The notes under the pieces: model-generated
The model's database searches: none
What the model was told of the DNA's origin: nothing
The model's input: the letters and a program-made list of their open reading frames with translations, nothing else
In this document: positions 32,780 through 42,596 of the stretch, in pieces
Numbering within the stretch: position 1 is the stretch's first letter
How the letters are laid out: the number at the start of each line of letters is the position of its first letter
Position numbers and translations under genes: made by a program
NCBI RefSeq assembly: GCF_021049245.1
Contig: NZ_CP088020.1
Coordinates: 1,804,001 to 1,868,000, forward strand
Origin: Radiobacillus kanasensis
Lineage (GTDB): Bacteria > Bacillota > Bacilli > Bacillales > Amphibacillaceae
Direction of reading: 5' to 3'
Length of the DNA: 64,000 nt

Positions 32780-35230
32780 TTGTCACAATTAGAAAAATAT
32801 TTAGATTTACCTTTGGAAGAAGTGATCGGGGATCGCTTTGGTAGGTATAGTAAATATATCATTCAAGATCGAGCTCTACCAGATGCTCGAGATGGATTAA
32901 AACCAGTTCAACGCCGTATTATTTATGCGATGCATGAAGAACGAAATACCCATGATAAACCATTTCGTAAATCAGCTAAAACAGTCGGGACTGTAATAGG
33001 TAATTACCACCCACATGGAGACTCGTCTGTATATGAAGCAATGGTTCGATTGAGCCAAACATGGAAAGTAAGAAATGTCTTAGTGGAAATGCACGGAAAC
33101 AACGGGAGTGTAGATGGGGATCCACCAGCTGCGATGCGTTACACGGAAGCAAGGCTTTCTAATATCGCTTCTGAATTAATTGGTGCGATTGACAAAGACA
33201 CGGTTGATTTCATACCGAACTTTGATGATTCTATCGATGAGCCTGTGGTTTTACCAGCAAAATTTCCGAACCTGTTAGTGAATGGGTCTACCGGGATTTC
33301 ATCTGGTTATGCAACAGATATACCACCGCACAATCTGGGTGAAGTGATCGATGCAGTTATTATGAAAATTGATCAACCAGAAGCATCGGTGGATCAATTA
33401 ATGAAAAAAATAAAAGGTCCTGATTTCCCTACAGGGGGAATCATTCAAGGTGCCGATGAAATAAAAAAGGCTTATGAAACAGGACGCGGGAAGATTGTAG
33501 TTCGGGGTAGAGCGGAAATTGAAAAGTTAAGAAGCAGTAGGGAACAAATAGTTATTGACGAAATTCCGTTTGAAGTAAATAAGGCGAGCCTTGTTAAACG
33601 AATGGATGAGCTTCGAATTGATCGCAAAGTGGAAGGTATTGCGGAAGTGCGTGACGAGACAGATCGTACGGGTCTACGTATCGTGATCGAACTGAAGAAG
33701 GATGCCGATAGTACCGGAATACTTAATTTCTTGTATAAGAATACAGACTTACAAATCACGTACAGCTTTAATATGGTAGCCATCCAAGATAAGACACCAA
33801 AGCTACTAAGCTTACCTATGATTTTAGACTCTTATATCGGGCACCAAAAAGAAATCGTAACACGGGAATCCCGCTTTGATTTAAACAAAGCGAAAAGTAG
33901 AGCCCACATTGTAGAAGGACTCATTAAAGCGATCTCCATTCTTGATGAATTGATTGCAACCATTCGAGCATCAAAGGATAAACAGGATGCGAAGAAACAG
34001 ATTAAATCTGCGTACGGTTTTACGGAGGAACAAGCAGAAGCGATTGTAAACTTACAGCTATATCGTTTAACGAATACGGATATTACCGCTTTAGAAGCAG
34101 AAGCAAGTGAATTACAACAAAAAATCCGTGAGCTAGAAGAAATCTTGGGGAATGAAAGCAAGCTATTCCATGTTATTAAAACGGATTTACAAGCGATTAA
34201 GCAAAAATATAAAGAAAACAGAAGAACAGTCATCGAACAAGAAATTGAGGAACTGAAAATCAACTTAGAAGTGATGATTGCAAGTGAAGATGTATTGGTA
34301 TCGGTGACGAGAGATGGCTACATTAAACGGACAAGTTTGCGCTCTTATGCAGCTTCCAACGGGGAAGATTTAGCCATTAAGGAGGAAGATCACTTAGTCG
34401 GACTCCAGGAAGTCAATACAACAGACAAGCTCCTGCTATTTACGAACAAGGGGAGATATTTATACTTGCCTGTCCATGAGATTCCAGATATTCGTTGGAA
34501 GGATCTAGGACAGCATGTGACCAATATTGTCGCTATCGACAAGGATGAATATATCGTAAAAGTAATACCGGTACGAGAGTTTAATGACGACCAATACCTT
34601 ATTATCTTTACGAAGAACGGAATGGTAAAACGAAGTGAATTTAAGTTATACGAAGCACAGCGTCGCTCCAAAGCGCTAGTGGCGGTTAATTTAAAGAAAG
34701 ACGATGAAGTGAGAAATTGTTATGTTACATCTGGACATTCGGATGTCTTTATCACTTCTAACAAAGGGTTTGGCCTCTGGTTTCATGAATCGGAAGTAAA
34801 TCCGGTCGGTCAACGGGCTGCTGGAGTGAAAGCTATCCAGTTGAAACCGGGCGAGCATGTAGTAAGTGGTCATGTGTTTGATGATCTTTCAGATCCGGAA
34901 TTTATCCTAGTCACACACCGCGGGGCTTGTAAGCGGATGAAATTGAGTGAATTCGAAAAGTCTTCACGTGCAAAACGAGGATCGGTTATGTTACGTGAGT
35001 TAAAGAAAAATCCACATCGTGTTGCTGGCTTTGAAATCGTTTCGGAATCAGATGCCATCCAATTCCAAACGTCAAAAGGTACGATCCAGTCGATTAACCC
35101 AATAGAACTACCTAAGAGTGATCGTTATAGTAACGGTTCTTATGTGATTGATTCGGATGAGCAAGGGGAAGTAACAGATGTTTGGACGGTAGCTCAATAT
35201 GATAAAGTGTTTGGAGATAACGATAATTAG
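32780..35230 (+). CDS. parC: DNA topoisomerase IV subunit A
   Basis: DNA-cutting subunit of topoisomerase IV. 816 residues: winged-helix domain with the quinolone-resistance region ([20 protein letters not shown]) and the catalytic Tyr in [11 protein letters not shown] (about residue 120), tower and coiled-coil gate, then a C-terminal beta-pinwheel of degenerate repeats ([28 protein letters not shown] and others) without a clear GyrA box. Within that region the serine and acidic residues usually seen in sensitive strains are present. TTG start after AAAGGGAGG. Confidence 0.97.
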   Translation: MSQLEKYLDLPLEEVIGDRFGRYSKYIIQDRALPDARDGLKPVQRRIIYAMHEERNTHDKPFRKSAKTVGTVIGNYHPHGDSSVYEAMVRLSQTWKVRNVLVEMHGNNGSVDGDPPAAMRYTEARLSNIASELIGAIDKDTVDFIPNFDDSIDEPVVLPAKFPNLLVNGSTGISSGYATDIPPHNLGEVIDAVIMKIDQPEASVDQLMKKIKGPDFPTGGIIQGADEIKKAYETGRGKIVVRGRAEIEKLRSSREQIVIDEIPFEVNKASLVKRMDELRIDRKVEGIAEVRDETDRTGLRIVIELKKDADSTGILNFLYKNTDLQITYSFNMVAIQDKTPKLLSLPMILDSYIGHQKEIVTRESRFDLNKAKSRAHIVEGLIKAISILDELIATIRASKDKQDAKKQIKSAYGFTEEQAEAIVNLQLYRLTNTDITALEAEASELQQKIRELEEILGNESKLFHVIKTDLQAIKQKYKENRRTVIEQEIEELKINLEVMIASEDVLVSVTRDGYIKRTSLRSYAASNGEDLAIKEEDHLVGLQEVNTTDKLLLFTNKGRYLYLPVHEIPDIRWKDLGQHVTNIVAIDKDEYIVKVIPVREFNDDQYLIIFTKNGMVKRSEFKLYEAQRRSKALVAVNLKKDDEVRNCYVTSGHSDVFITSNKGFGLWFHESEVNPVGQRAAGVKAIQLKPGEHVVSGHVFDDLSDPEFILVTHRGACKRMKLSEFEKSSRAKRGSVMLRELKKNPHRVAGFEIVSESDAIQFQTSKGTIQSINPIELPKSDRYSNGSYVIDSDEQGEVTDVWTVAQYDKVFGDNDN

Positions 35231-35279
35231 ATTATGTTAACAAGCAGTACCGAATAAAACAGGTAGATTTTGTTTTTAA

Positions 35280-35326
35280 GAGAAGGACGAACATGGAATT
35301 TTCATGTTTCTCCTTCTCATTTTTTG
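35280..35326 (+). terminator. Terminator after parC
   Basis: Stem GAGAAGGA...AACATG / CATGTT...TCCTTCTC with a two-base internal mismatch, then a T-run. The rest to 35462 is the upstream region of the next gene with no other signal seen. Confidence 0.88.
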
Positions 35327-35462
35327 TTCGTTTACATACTTTAGTAGAGGGAATCACACACAAAGAAACGAATTGGGTAGTATGTCGTGAGCAATTTGAT
35401 TCATTTGACTAGACTAACATGATATTCTTACGAAGAATGGAAATGATAAAGGGGTTTGAAGG

Positions 35463-35933
35463 ATGGATAATCGAGTATTTCGAGATGCAATGGGGAAATT
35501 TGCAACTGGTATTACAATCGTAACGATACAGGATGATAAGCATGTTCATGGGATGACGGTAAATGCCTTTATGTCCGTTTCATTGGAGCCCAAGCTAATC
35601 GCCATATCTATAGATAAAAAGACAAGAATGTACGATAAAATAAATGAAAATACGGTATTCGGTGTAAGTATTTTAACAGAAGATCAAAAAGATCTATCTA
35701 AGGTATTTTCCAGACAGCAGGACCAAGACGATCCGATTCCTTACATGTATTTGGAAGGTGCTCCTATATTACCACAATTTATAGTAGCTTTATCCTGTAA
35801 GGAATATCAAACCGTTGTCGTAGGGGATCACAAAATCGTAATTGCGGAGGTATTGGACCTCCAAATTAATGAGAAGAATGACAATCCCATTATGTATTAC
35901 AGTGGAAGTTATCATACTCTCAAGGGAAGGTAA
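35463..35933 (+). CDS. Flavin reductase-like FMN-binding protein
   Basis: 156 residues of the flavin reductase (HpaC/DIM6-NTAB) family: FRDAMGKFATGITIVTI, GMTVNAFMSVSLEPKLIAISID, FGVSILTEDQ and a C-terminal MYYSGSYHTL. Such proteins reduce FMN with NAD(P)H for partner monooxygenases or have lost the partner. AAGGGGTTTGAAGG precedes the ATG. It stands alone between two terminators, so its partner is unknown. Confidence 0.9.
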   Translation: MDNRVFRDAMGKFATGITIVTIQDDKHVHGMTVNAFMSVSLEPKLIAISIDKKTRMYDKINENTVFGVSILTEDQKDLSKVFSRQQDQDDPIPYMYLEGAPILPQFIVALSCKEYQTVVVGDHKIVIAEVLDLQINEKNDNPIMYYSGSYHTLKGR

Positions 35934-35940
35934 TCCAGCT

Positions 35941-35977
35941 AAAAAAACCCGTTCTCAAATGGAGAGTGGGTTTTTTA
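35941..35977 (+). terminator. Terminator after the flavin reductase gene
   Basis: AAAAAACCC-GTTCTC / GAGAGT-GGGTTTTTT hairpin, T-run on the right. Could also act on the minus strand. Confidence 0.87.
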
Positions 35978-36133
35978 TTTATACTATTAAATAGGGAGAC
36001 AGTTTCGGACTGGATATTGGTAACCATTTTTTCGCGGAATTTTTATTTCAAACATAAAATACGAAGGTAGTCAGATTAGAGCTACAAACGTATAATAGGG
36101 TTTAGCAGAAAAAATAAAGGGGTCACGACATAC

Positions 36134-39100
36134 ATGAATAGGGTTGGGACAGAGTCGATAACGGAGAATCAGCTAGCTAAGTTATATGAACATTTTTACA
36201 ACAATCAAGATCACACTCGCGCAGAAAGAGTACTTGATTTATTGGAAAAACGTAAGAAAAACGAATGCGTAATTAGCTTTGCAGGACATTTTTCTGCAGG
36301 TAAGTCTACGATGATTAATCGATTAATGGGAGAGGAGCTTTTACCACAAAGTCCTATTCCCACTAGTGCTAATATTGTGAAAATCAGTGCTGGCGAGCCA
36401 TACGCCAATGTTTATTTTTACAAGGAAGATCCCATCCATTTCGAGGAGCCTTATGATATAGAGACAATCAAGGGTTACTCAAAGGATGGAGACTTAATTA
36501 AAGAAATTGAAATTAGTAAACGGACGAAGCAACTATCACCTCAGGTCGTGTTATACGATACACCAGGTATTGATTCCTCTCGTGATGCCGATCGAATTAT
36601 TACCGAGGGGTCTATTCACTTAGTGGATGTTCTTTTTTATGTCATGGACTATAATCACGTGCAATCAGAAGTAAACTTAGAATTCCTAAAACAAATGCAA
36701 GAAAGAGAAAAAAAGCTTTATATTGTCGTGAATCAAATTGATAAACATAAAGAAAACGAGTTATCGTTCGAAACGTTTACGAAGAGTATTGAACAAACAT
36801 TTAACCAATGGGGCATTGAGGTCGAGTCTATCTTTTATACCTCTTTACGCGATGAAAAGCACCCTCGTAATCAATTCGGGCAACTAAGGTCAACCATTCA
36901 GGCTATTATGAGTCAAAAAGAAGAATTGATTAAAGACACTATACGTCAATCGAGTAAAGATCTAGTAGAACAACATATTCAATGGATGTTTGAGCAAAAG
37001 GAAGATGAATTAGAGGAATTAGAAAAAAAGGCTAGATCTTGTCCGGTTAGTGAGGATATGAAGGAGTTACAAGATGAGTTAGATACACTTCGCGAGCAAG
37101 CAAAAGAAGCGGATAAGGATCTAACGGATCAGATCGATCAAACGTTAAAAAATGCTTATATGATGCCTTTTGACCTAAGGGAAAAAGCTGATCAGTTTTT
37201 AGAATCCCAACAAAAATCCTTTAAGATCGGGATCTTAGGTGCCAAGAAAAAAACGGAGGAAGCACGCCAGCAAAGACTGCAAAACTTTTATGATGCTCTT
37301 CTAAAACAGGTTGAAGCGAATGTGCAGTGGAAGCTGCGAGATAAGTTGCTAGATGCTGTGAAAGCGTATCACCTAGACCACTCAGGGTTAGAAGAGCGAA
37401 TACAATCACTAAAAGTTTCTATTTCCGAAAGTGCCTTGTTAGACCTTATTAAGCCTGGAGCTCGTTTATCTGGAGAATATTTATTGGTTTATACCGAGGA
37501 TGTTAGCCAATTCATCAAATCTAAGTATAGGCAAGAGGCTATCCGAATTCGCGATGAATTTGTTTCGGAATTAACGGGACAAAATGAAGAGAAAATTGAA
37601 AGACTTCAAACTACATTAACTCAATCGAAGCAACATGAGGGACAATTGGAAAAGCTTCAAAGCATTCGAGATGACATTCACCAGTCGGAAGAAAGACTAA
37701 GATATATGTTAGTAGATGAGGGTGAACATGGGGATGCTATTCAGCTGGCAAGAAAAAAACTTAAAGAGCGAAAGCCGAATTACCGTTCACCAAAGGATGT
37801 TGTACTCGATCAAAAAGAACCAATGGAAACTTTCGAAAAGGAAATTCCAATTCTTGAAAAAGAGCGTTCCTCTTTTACGGTAGACATGATTCAAGAGCGG
37901 CTACAACAAGCAAGCAATTTGTTAGGAGGTGTTTCCGGCTTTCAGACGATCACTGCAGACTTAAAGAGCAAGCGTGATCGATTATGTCATCAACGTTTCA
38001 CGGTTGCGTTATTTGGAGCCTTTAGTGCAGGGAAATCCTCGTTTGCCAACGCGGTATTGGGGGAGCAGGTATTGCCAGTCTCTCCAAATCCAACGACGGC
38101 AGCTATAAATAAAATTAGTCCACCAGACTCTAATCATCCGCACGGGTCCATAACCGTTCAACTAAAAACAGAACAAGATCTTTTGTTGGACTTAGAACAA
38201 ATGCTGCAAACAGACCACCCGATTTTTTCTTCTTTAGAAGAATATGTGCGTAATGGCGTGGTAGGAATCGAACCACATGTCAATCAAACATTAACAGAGA
38301 GACAGCGTCATTTTTTGCAGGCTATTTGTCAAGGATTTGAACGGAATCGAGATTTCTTAGGAAAGCAAATCACGATAGAGATGGATGAGTTTTCGAGCTA
38401 TGTTTCCGAAGAATCAATCGCCTGTTACGTGGCTTGGATGGAGCTCTTTTATGATTGTGAGTTAACGAGAAAAGGGATCACGTTAGTAGACACACCAGGT
38501 GCTGACTCTGTCAACGCTCGTCATACAGACGTCTCGTTTGAATATATCAAGAATGCGGATGCAATCATTTTCGTTACGTACTACAACCATCCTTTTTCTC
38601 GGGCAGATAAGGACTTCCTGATCCAGCTTGGCAGAGTGAAGGATGCCTTCAGTTTGGATAAGATGTTCTTTATCATTAATGCCTCCGACTTGGCGCAAAA
38701 TCAAGAGGAACTGGATCTAGTTACAACATACATGGATGAACAATTGCGACAGTTTGGAATAACTGCGCCTAAATTGTTCCCGTTATCTAGTTATGATGCG
38801 ATACAAGCCAAGCTGAATAAGAAAGAAGAACCATCAGGCTTTTCCGTATTTGAAGAATCCTTTTATTCCTTTATCGAGGAAGACCTTGTGGAAATGCTCA
38901 TTCACTCGTCCTTGTTTGACCTTAAAAGAGTACAAACGACTTTATCGGCCTATTTAGAAGATGCTTCGCTTAGCAATGAGGAAAAGCAATCGAAGCTTAG
39001 ACGTTATGAAGAAGAAAAGGATACAATTCTAGACCGAATTGTGGTACTGGACTCTAATCCATATAGAAAACAAATTCAACAAAAGCTAGAAAAGCAATTG

Positions 39101-39742
39101 TATTATGTCAGCCAACGTATCTTTATAGAATTTAATCAAAAGTTTAAAGAGGAGTTCAATCCATCGATCATTAAAGGTTCTGCTAAAGAAGCAAGAATTG
39201 GCTTAGAAACGAGTCTGGTTGCTTTTTTGAATCGAATAAAATACGAGCTTGAACAAGAAATTCGTGCTGTTTCTTTACGGATGGAGCGATTTGGCAACGA
39301 TAAATTAAAAGAGGTTTATGAACAACTTGAGCTTCAAAGTGTGAAAGTAAATGACCATGTTAGTTTTGCCAGCTTTGAGGATCGAACGTGGGAAGCACCA
39401 ACGTTCCCAACGCCTTTTCAGGGGATGGATAAACGGATGTTCCACAGCTCGCTTCAATTGTTTAAAAACGCCAAGGCATTCTTCGAAAAGAATGAAAAAG
39501 AAGAAATGAAAGAATCGTTAGAAGAGCAGCTACAACCTTTTGTGAAGGAGTTTTTAGGAGAGGTTGAGTCCACGTTTTGGAAGCATTATGAAGAGGAGTG
39601 GATGAATGCAGAAACCTTTATGAAAGAGAAAGCAAAAGCATCTGTAAAGGAGTTTTATGATGGGTATCAAACAGCTCTCTCGCAAGAGGTCGATGTTGAA
39701 GAGCTGAAATCGAAGCTTGAACAAATGAATACAATAATGTAA
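36134..39742 (+). CDS. dynA: Double dynamin-like membrane GTPase DynA
   Basis: 1202 residues made of two fused bacterial dynamins, as in B. subtilis DynA (YpbR, about 1193). Unit 1: P-loop GHFSAGKST (about residue 51), DTPGIDSSRD, NQIDKH. Unit 2: P-loop GAFSAGKSS (about 634), DTPGADSVNARHTD, INASDL. Each G domain is followed by long coiled-coil stalks. It tethers and fuses membranes in trans and helps against membrane stress and phage. ATG follows AAAGGGGTC. In B. subtilis ypcP lies close to it; here the histidine genes, msrA and a kinase lie between. Confidence 0.96.
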   Translation: MNRVGTESITENQLAKLYEHFYNNQDHTRAERVLDLLEKRKKNECVISFAGHFSAGKSTMINRLMGEELLPQSPIPTSANIVKISAGEPYANVYFYKEDPIHFEEPYDIETIKGYSKDGDLIKEIEISKRTKQLSPQVVLYDTPGIDSSRDADRIITEGSIHLVDVLFYVMDYNHVQSEVNLEFLKQMQEREKKLYIVVNQIDKHKENELSFETFTKSIEQTFNQWGIEVESIFYTSLRDEKHPRNQFGQLRSTIQAIMSQKEELIKDTIRQSSKDLVEQHIQWMFEQKEDELEELEKKARSCPVSEDMKELQDELDTLREQAKEADKDLTDQIDQTLKNAYMMPFDLREKADQFLESQQKSFKIGILGAKKKTEEARQQRLQNFYDALLKQVEANVQWKLRDKLLDAVKAYHLDHSGLEERIQSLKVSISESALLDLIKPGARLSGEYLLVYTEDVSQFIKSKYRQEAIRIRDEFVSELTGQNEEKIERLQTTLTQSKQHEGQLEKLQSIRDDIHQSEERLRYMLVDEGEHGDAIQLARKKLKERKPNYRSPKDVVLDQKEPMETFEKEIPILEKERSSFTVDMIQERLQQASNLLGGVSGFQTITADLKSKRDRLCHQRFTVALFGAFSAGKSSFANAVLGEQVLPVSPNPTTAAINKISPPDSNHPHGSITVQLKTEQDLLLDLEQMLQTDHPIFSSLEEYVRNGVVGIEPHVNQTLTERQRHFLQAICQGFERNRDFLGKQITIEMDEFSSYVSEESIACYVAWMELFYDCELTRKGITLVDTPGADSVNARHTDVSFEYIKNADAIIFVTYYNHPFSRADKDFLIQLGRVKDAFSLDKMFFIINASDLAQNQEELDLVTTYMDEQLRQFGITAPKLFPLSSYDAIQAKLNKKEEPSGFSVFEESFYSFIEEDLVEMLIHSSLFDLKRVQTTLSAYLEDASLSNEEKQSKLRRYEEEKDTILDRIVVLDSNPYRKQIQQKLEKQLYYVSQRIFIEFNQKFKEEFNPSIIKGSAKEARIGLETSLVAFLNRIKYELEQEIRAVSLRMERFGNDKLKEVYEQLELQSVKVNDHVSFASFEDRTWEAPTFPTPFQGMDKRMFHSSLQLFKNAKAFFEKNEKEEMKESLEEQLQPFVKEFLGEVESTFWKHYEEEWMNAETFMKEKAKASVKEFYDGYQTALSQEVDVEELKSKLEQMNTIM

Positions 39743-39775
39743 AAGGGAGGCTTCGACAGCTTCCCACTCTTAAAA

Positions 39776-39862
39776 GAAAAATCCGAACTGATTCGAATTC
39801 TAATGAAAGGTTTTGAATCAATTCGGATTTTTAACATGATTAAAACAATTTTGTCCCAGCTT
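39776..39862. repeat. Second copy of repeat end, acting as dynA/hisJ terminator
   Basis: Nearly identical to the last 90 bases of the element at 19532-20072: hairpin with AAAAATCCGAA (39777-39787) and TTCGGATTTTT (39822-39832), then ATTAAAACA and TTGTCCCAGCTT (39851-39862), the exact inverse of the element's left end AAGCTGGGACAA. The A/T-flanked hairpin can end both dynA and hisJ. Another hairpin, GGGAGGCT/AGCTTCCC, precedes it at 39745-39765. Confidence 0.75.
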
Positions 39863-39863
39863 C

Positions 39864-40658
39864 TTACCATGAGATTCGATCGAAACCACGACCAATATGG
39901 CAAGCGGTGTGACTATCCGATCCTGTAATAAGTGGAATTCCTAATTGTTTAGCCTTGTTAATCAAAGGCTGTGGTGGATAAGCATTTTCATTCCATTCTT
40001 TATAAAATCCCGCCGAGTTTACGTCTAACTCAAGTTGATCCTTGTGTAGGAGTGATAGAATCTCATCCTGTTCTGTGGTGAAATCCATCGTTGCAGGATA
40101 TTTTTTTCGGAACTTCTCCACTAACGTGATATGCCCAATTCTACGTGGTTTATACGAGCCTAAGTTGGCTAAAATCGATCGTTTTACGGTTTGATAGTAG
40201 AGCCGATGTAGCGAATCTACTCCATTAGTAAGAGATAGGATTCGTCCAAACTCCTCGTCACTGTAATCGATACACACATATTGTTCACCGATTCGTAGCA
40301 TATGGACAGATAAAATCGAGTCTTCTATTCTTGTACCAAAATAGTCTAATATCCTCGTTGTTTCCTTCTCATACCCCTCAATAAAATCTACCTCAAACCC
40401 AACTTTTATTTGAAGGTCATGTTTATATTTTTCTTTTAGTAAGAGGCCATCATTTATATAGTCCTCAACGTCCGCCCAGCTCATTGCGCTATCTTTATTT
40501 GGCACAGGATCAATAAAGGATTCCGGAAAGGGAGCATGCTCCGTAAAGGTTAGATAATCCATTCCTTTTTCGATAGCTTTTCGTACATACTCTTCCATAG
40601 AATCATTGGATCCATGTGGGCAATACGGGCTGTGTACGTGAAAATCCCCTTTTTTCAT
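39864..40658 (-). CDS. hisJ: Histidinol-phosphatase HisJ (PHP family)
   Basis: Removes phosphate from histidinol phosphate, the eighth step of histidine synthesis. 264 residues of the PHP metallo-hydrolase fold: DFHVHSPYCPHG, TEHAPFPESF, GFEVDFIEGYE, DSILSVHMLR and the C-terminal TGSDSHTACHIG, all with metal-binding His/Asp/Glu. ATG at 40658 lies behind GGAGTTAG on the minus strand. Divergent from hisZ, so all steps of the pathway are covered in this stretch: hisJ supplies the phosphatase that the main operon lacks. Confidence 0.95.
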   Translation of the reverse strand: MKKGDFHVHSPYCPHGSNDSMEEYVRKAIEKGMDYLTFTEHAPFPESFIDPVPNKDSAMSWADVEDYINDGLLLKEKYKHDLQIKVGFEVDFIEGYEKETTRILDYFGTRIEDSILSVHMLRIGEQYVCIDYSDEEFGRILSLTNGVDSLHRLYYQTVKRSILANLGSYKPRRIGHITLVEKFRKKYPATMDFTTEQDEILSLLHKDQLELDVNSAGFYKEWNENAYPPQPLINKAKQLGIPLITGSDSHTACHIGRGFDRISW

Positions 40659-40759
40659 AATTTCTAACTCCTATTCTTGTATAATTAGAACATATTCCTG
40701 TCCCTAGATACTCGTATTATACGATGTCTTGTCTAATGTGGCTATTAAAGAAGAATAGG

Positions 40760-40829
40760 TTGACGAAATAAGTATCATATGTTAAATTCAAACAAATGAT
40801 TTACCACTTTACCACAGTAGAGTGGTAAA
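40760..40829 (+). promoter_or_regulatory. his operon promoter and repeated operator-like hairpin
   Basis: TTGACG (40760-40765), 17 bases, TAAATT (40783-40788). At about +4 of the predicted transcript come two direct TTTACCAC copies (40800-40807, 40808-40815) and the inverted GTGGTAAA (40822-40829). Either copy can pair with the last. This could be the operator of a TrpR-like HisR/YerC repressor or an RNA switch; no T-box is present. Confidence 0.6.
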
Positions 40830-40854
40830 GAAAACCGGTTTAGGATGTGACTTT

Positions 40855-41979
40855 ATGTTTTTACCAGCAGGTAGTCAAGATGAAATGGGATCTATCATAA
40901 ATAATCGAGCGAAAGCTTTTGAAGCCTTTCGAATTATTACTTCACGACGGAACTTCAAACAAATTTCTACTCCTGTCGTAGAATTTGCACATACGTTTAC
41001 GAACCCTTATGTTGGAATGAATCTTCAGTCTATGCTGAAGTGGTTTAATAAAGATGGAGAAATTGAAGTACTACGTCCAGACTGGACTACCGCTATCGCG
41101 CGTGCCCTTGTTCATCAAGCAAAATCGCAAAAGAAATGGTCATATCAGGGTTCCGTATTCCGCAGTGATAAAGCTGGGACGGAAAGCAGACAGGCGGGTA
41201 TTGAAATTCTTCATACAGAGTCTTTTCTGGGAGAAGGGGAATCCTTATTGACGGCGATGTCCTATCTAGACGAGCTTAGTATAACAGAGTACCTAATAGA
41301 ATTAGGTCATACAGGTATTTTTGAAGAATTAACACTACCTCTAAAGTTAACGGTGGAAGCAGAGAAGAAACTAAGACAAGCGATGCATGACAAGCGAAAA
41401 GATGAAGTGCACGTACTTGCTACAAAATCTGGATCGGAAGATATTGCCGAGGAGCTTGTCGATCTAATTGATGCCTATGGTTCGGCAGATTTAATTGAAA
41501 AATATGAGGAAAAGTGGAGCAATCGTGAACGTCTTCTATCTATATTGAACCACTTGAAGTCATTAGTAAGTTTGATGAAAGCGTCAGGTATGCAGGATGT
41601 GACCGTTGATCTCGGAAGAGTGAAAAATTTACCATACTATGATGGAACGATGTTTAGAGGCTACATGAAGGATACTGGAGAAATTTGTTTCTCGGGTGGA
41701 CGTTATGACAAACTTTATGAACAATTTCAAGAAACAGTATCCGCAGTCGGTCTCGCTTTCGATGTAGATGTTCTAGCAGAAAATATTTCTCTAGAGCGGG
41801 AGAGACAACGAATTGCTATTCTTGCATCAAAAGCGTCCCACGTTTTTGCAGAATCGGTCCGGGCTTCCTATCCTAATGATGTTGTAGATATTGTTTACGA
41901 GCTTCCACAAGATCATAAATTCGAAATCGTACTACAAATTGAAGAAGAGAATTCAACATTCAAGGTGGTCAAACAATGA
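40855..41979 (+). CDS. hisZ: ATP phosphoribosyltransferase regulatory subunit HisZ
   Basis: Catalytically inactive relative of histidyl-tRNA synthetase that activates the short-form HisG and carries histidine feedback. 374 residues with class II synthetase-like motifs: STPVVEFAHTF, LRPDWTTAIARAL, YQGSVFRSDKAGTESRQAGIEIL, and FSGGRYDKLYEQF. Diverged from true HisS and without an anticodon domain. ATG at 40855 follows AGGATGTG; a GTG at 40822 lies in the operator repeat and was rejected. It overlaps hisG by 4 bases. Confidence 0.94.
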   Translation: MFLPAGSQDEMGSIINNRAKAFEAFRIITSRRNFKQISTPVVEFAHTFTNPYVGMNLQSMLKWFNKDGEIEVLRPDWTTAIARALVHQAKSQKKWSYQGSVFRSDKAGTESRQAGIEILHTESFLGEGESLLTAMSYLDELSITEYLIELGHTGIFEELTLPLKLTVEAEKKLRQAMHDKRKDEVHVLATKSGSEDIAEELVDLIDAYGSADLIEKYEEKWSNRERLLSILNHLKSLVSLMKASGMQDVTVDLGRVKNLPYYDGTMFRGYMKDTGEICFSGGRYDKLYEQFQETVSAVGLAFDVDVLAENISLERERQRIAILASKASHVFAESVRASYPNDVVDIVYELPQDHKFEIVLQIEEENSTFKVVKQ

Positions 41980-42596
41980 AACCAACAATCGCACTCACTA
42001 AGGGAAGATTAGAAAAACAATTTTTAGAGTTTTTTCAGTCCATTGGCTATAATATAGAACCTTTGGTGAAAAAGGGAAGAAAACTACGAGTGGATACAGA
42101 TCAATGTCAGTTTGTATTTGCAAAGGGAGTCGATGTTACGACATACGTTGAACATGGGATTGCTGATCTAGGAATCGTTGGGGAGGACGTATTAACGGAG
42201 TTCCAACCGGACGTTTATAATTTATTTCCTCTACCATTTGGAAAGTGCCGCATGGCGCTCGCGATCGAAGAAGGAAAACAACTTCCAAACCGAAAACGAA
42301 AGATTGCAAGCAAATATCCAACGATCACGAAGGAGTATTTTAAGCAAAAAGGGGAATCTGTGGATATCGTTAAGCTAGAAGGTTCTGTAGAGCTTGCTCC
42401 TATTCTAGGATTAGCGGATGGGATCGTGGATATTGTAGAAACAGGCACGACATTGAAAGAGAATGGGTTAATTGTGAAAGAAGAAATTCAATCATACAGT
42501 GCAAGATGTATTGCTAATCGTTCTTCGTTAAAAATAAAACGAGATGCGTTGAACCCAATTATTCAGTCTTTTCAGAAGGGAGCTGTCTTGAAATGA
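41976..42596 (+). CDS. hisG: ATP phosphoribosyltransferase, short form HisG
   Basis: First enzyme of histidine synthesis, joining ATP and PRPP. 206 residues, the short form that lacks the C-terminal regulatory domain and needs HisZ, which is encoded just upstream. Seen: IALTKGRLEKQ, GIADLGIVGEDVL, KYPTITKEYF, the PRPP loop region DGIVDIVETGTTLKENGL. Start overlaps the hisZ stop (ATGA), so translation is coupled; it overlaps hisD by 4 bases as well. Confidence 0.97.
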   Translation: MKPTIALTKGRLEKQFLEFFQSIGYNIEPLVKKGRKLRVDTDQCQFVFAKGVDVTTYVEHGIADLGIVGEDVLTEFQPDVYNLFPLPFGKCRMALAIEEGKQLPNRKRKIASKYPTITKEYFKQKGESVDIVKLEGSVELAPILGLADGIVDIVETGTTLKENGLIVKEEIQSYSARCIANRSSLKIKRDALNPIIQSFQKGAVLK

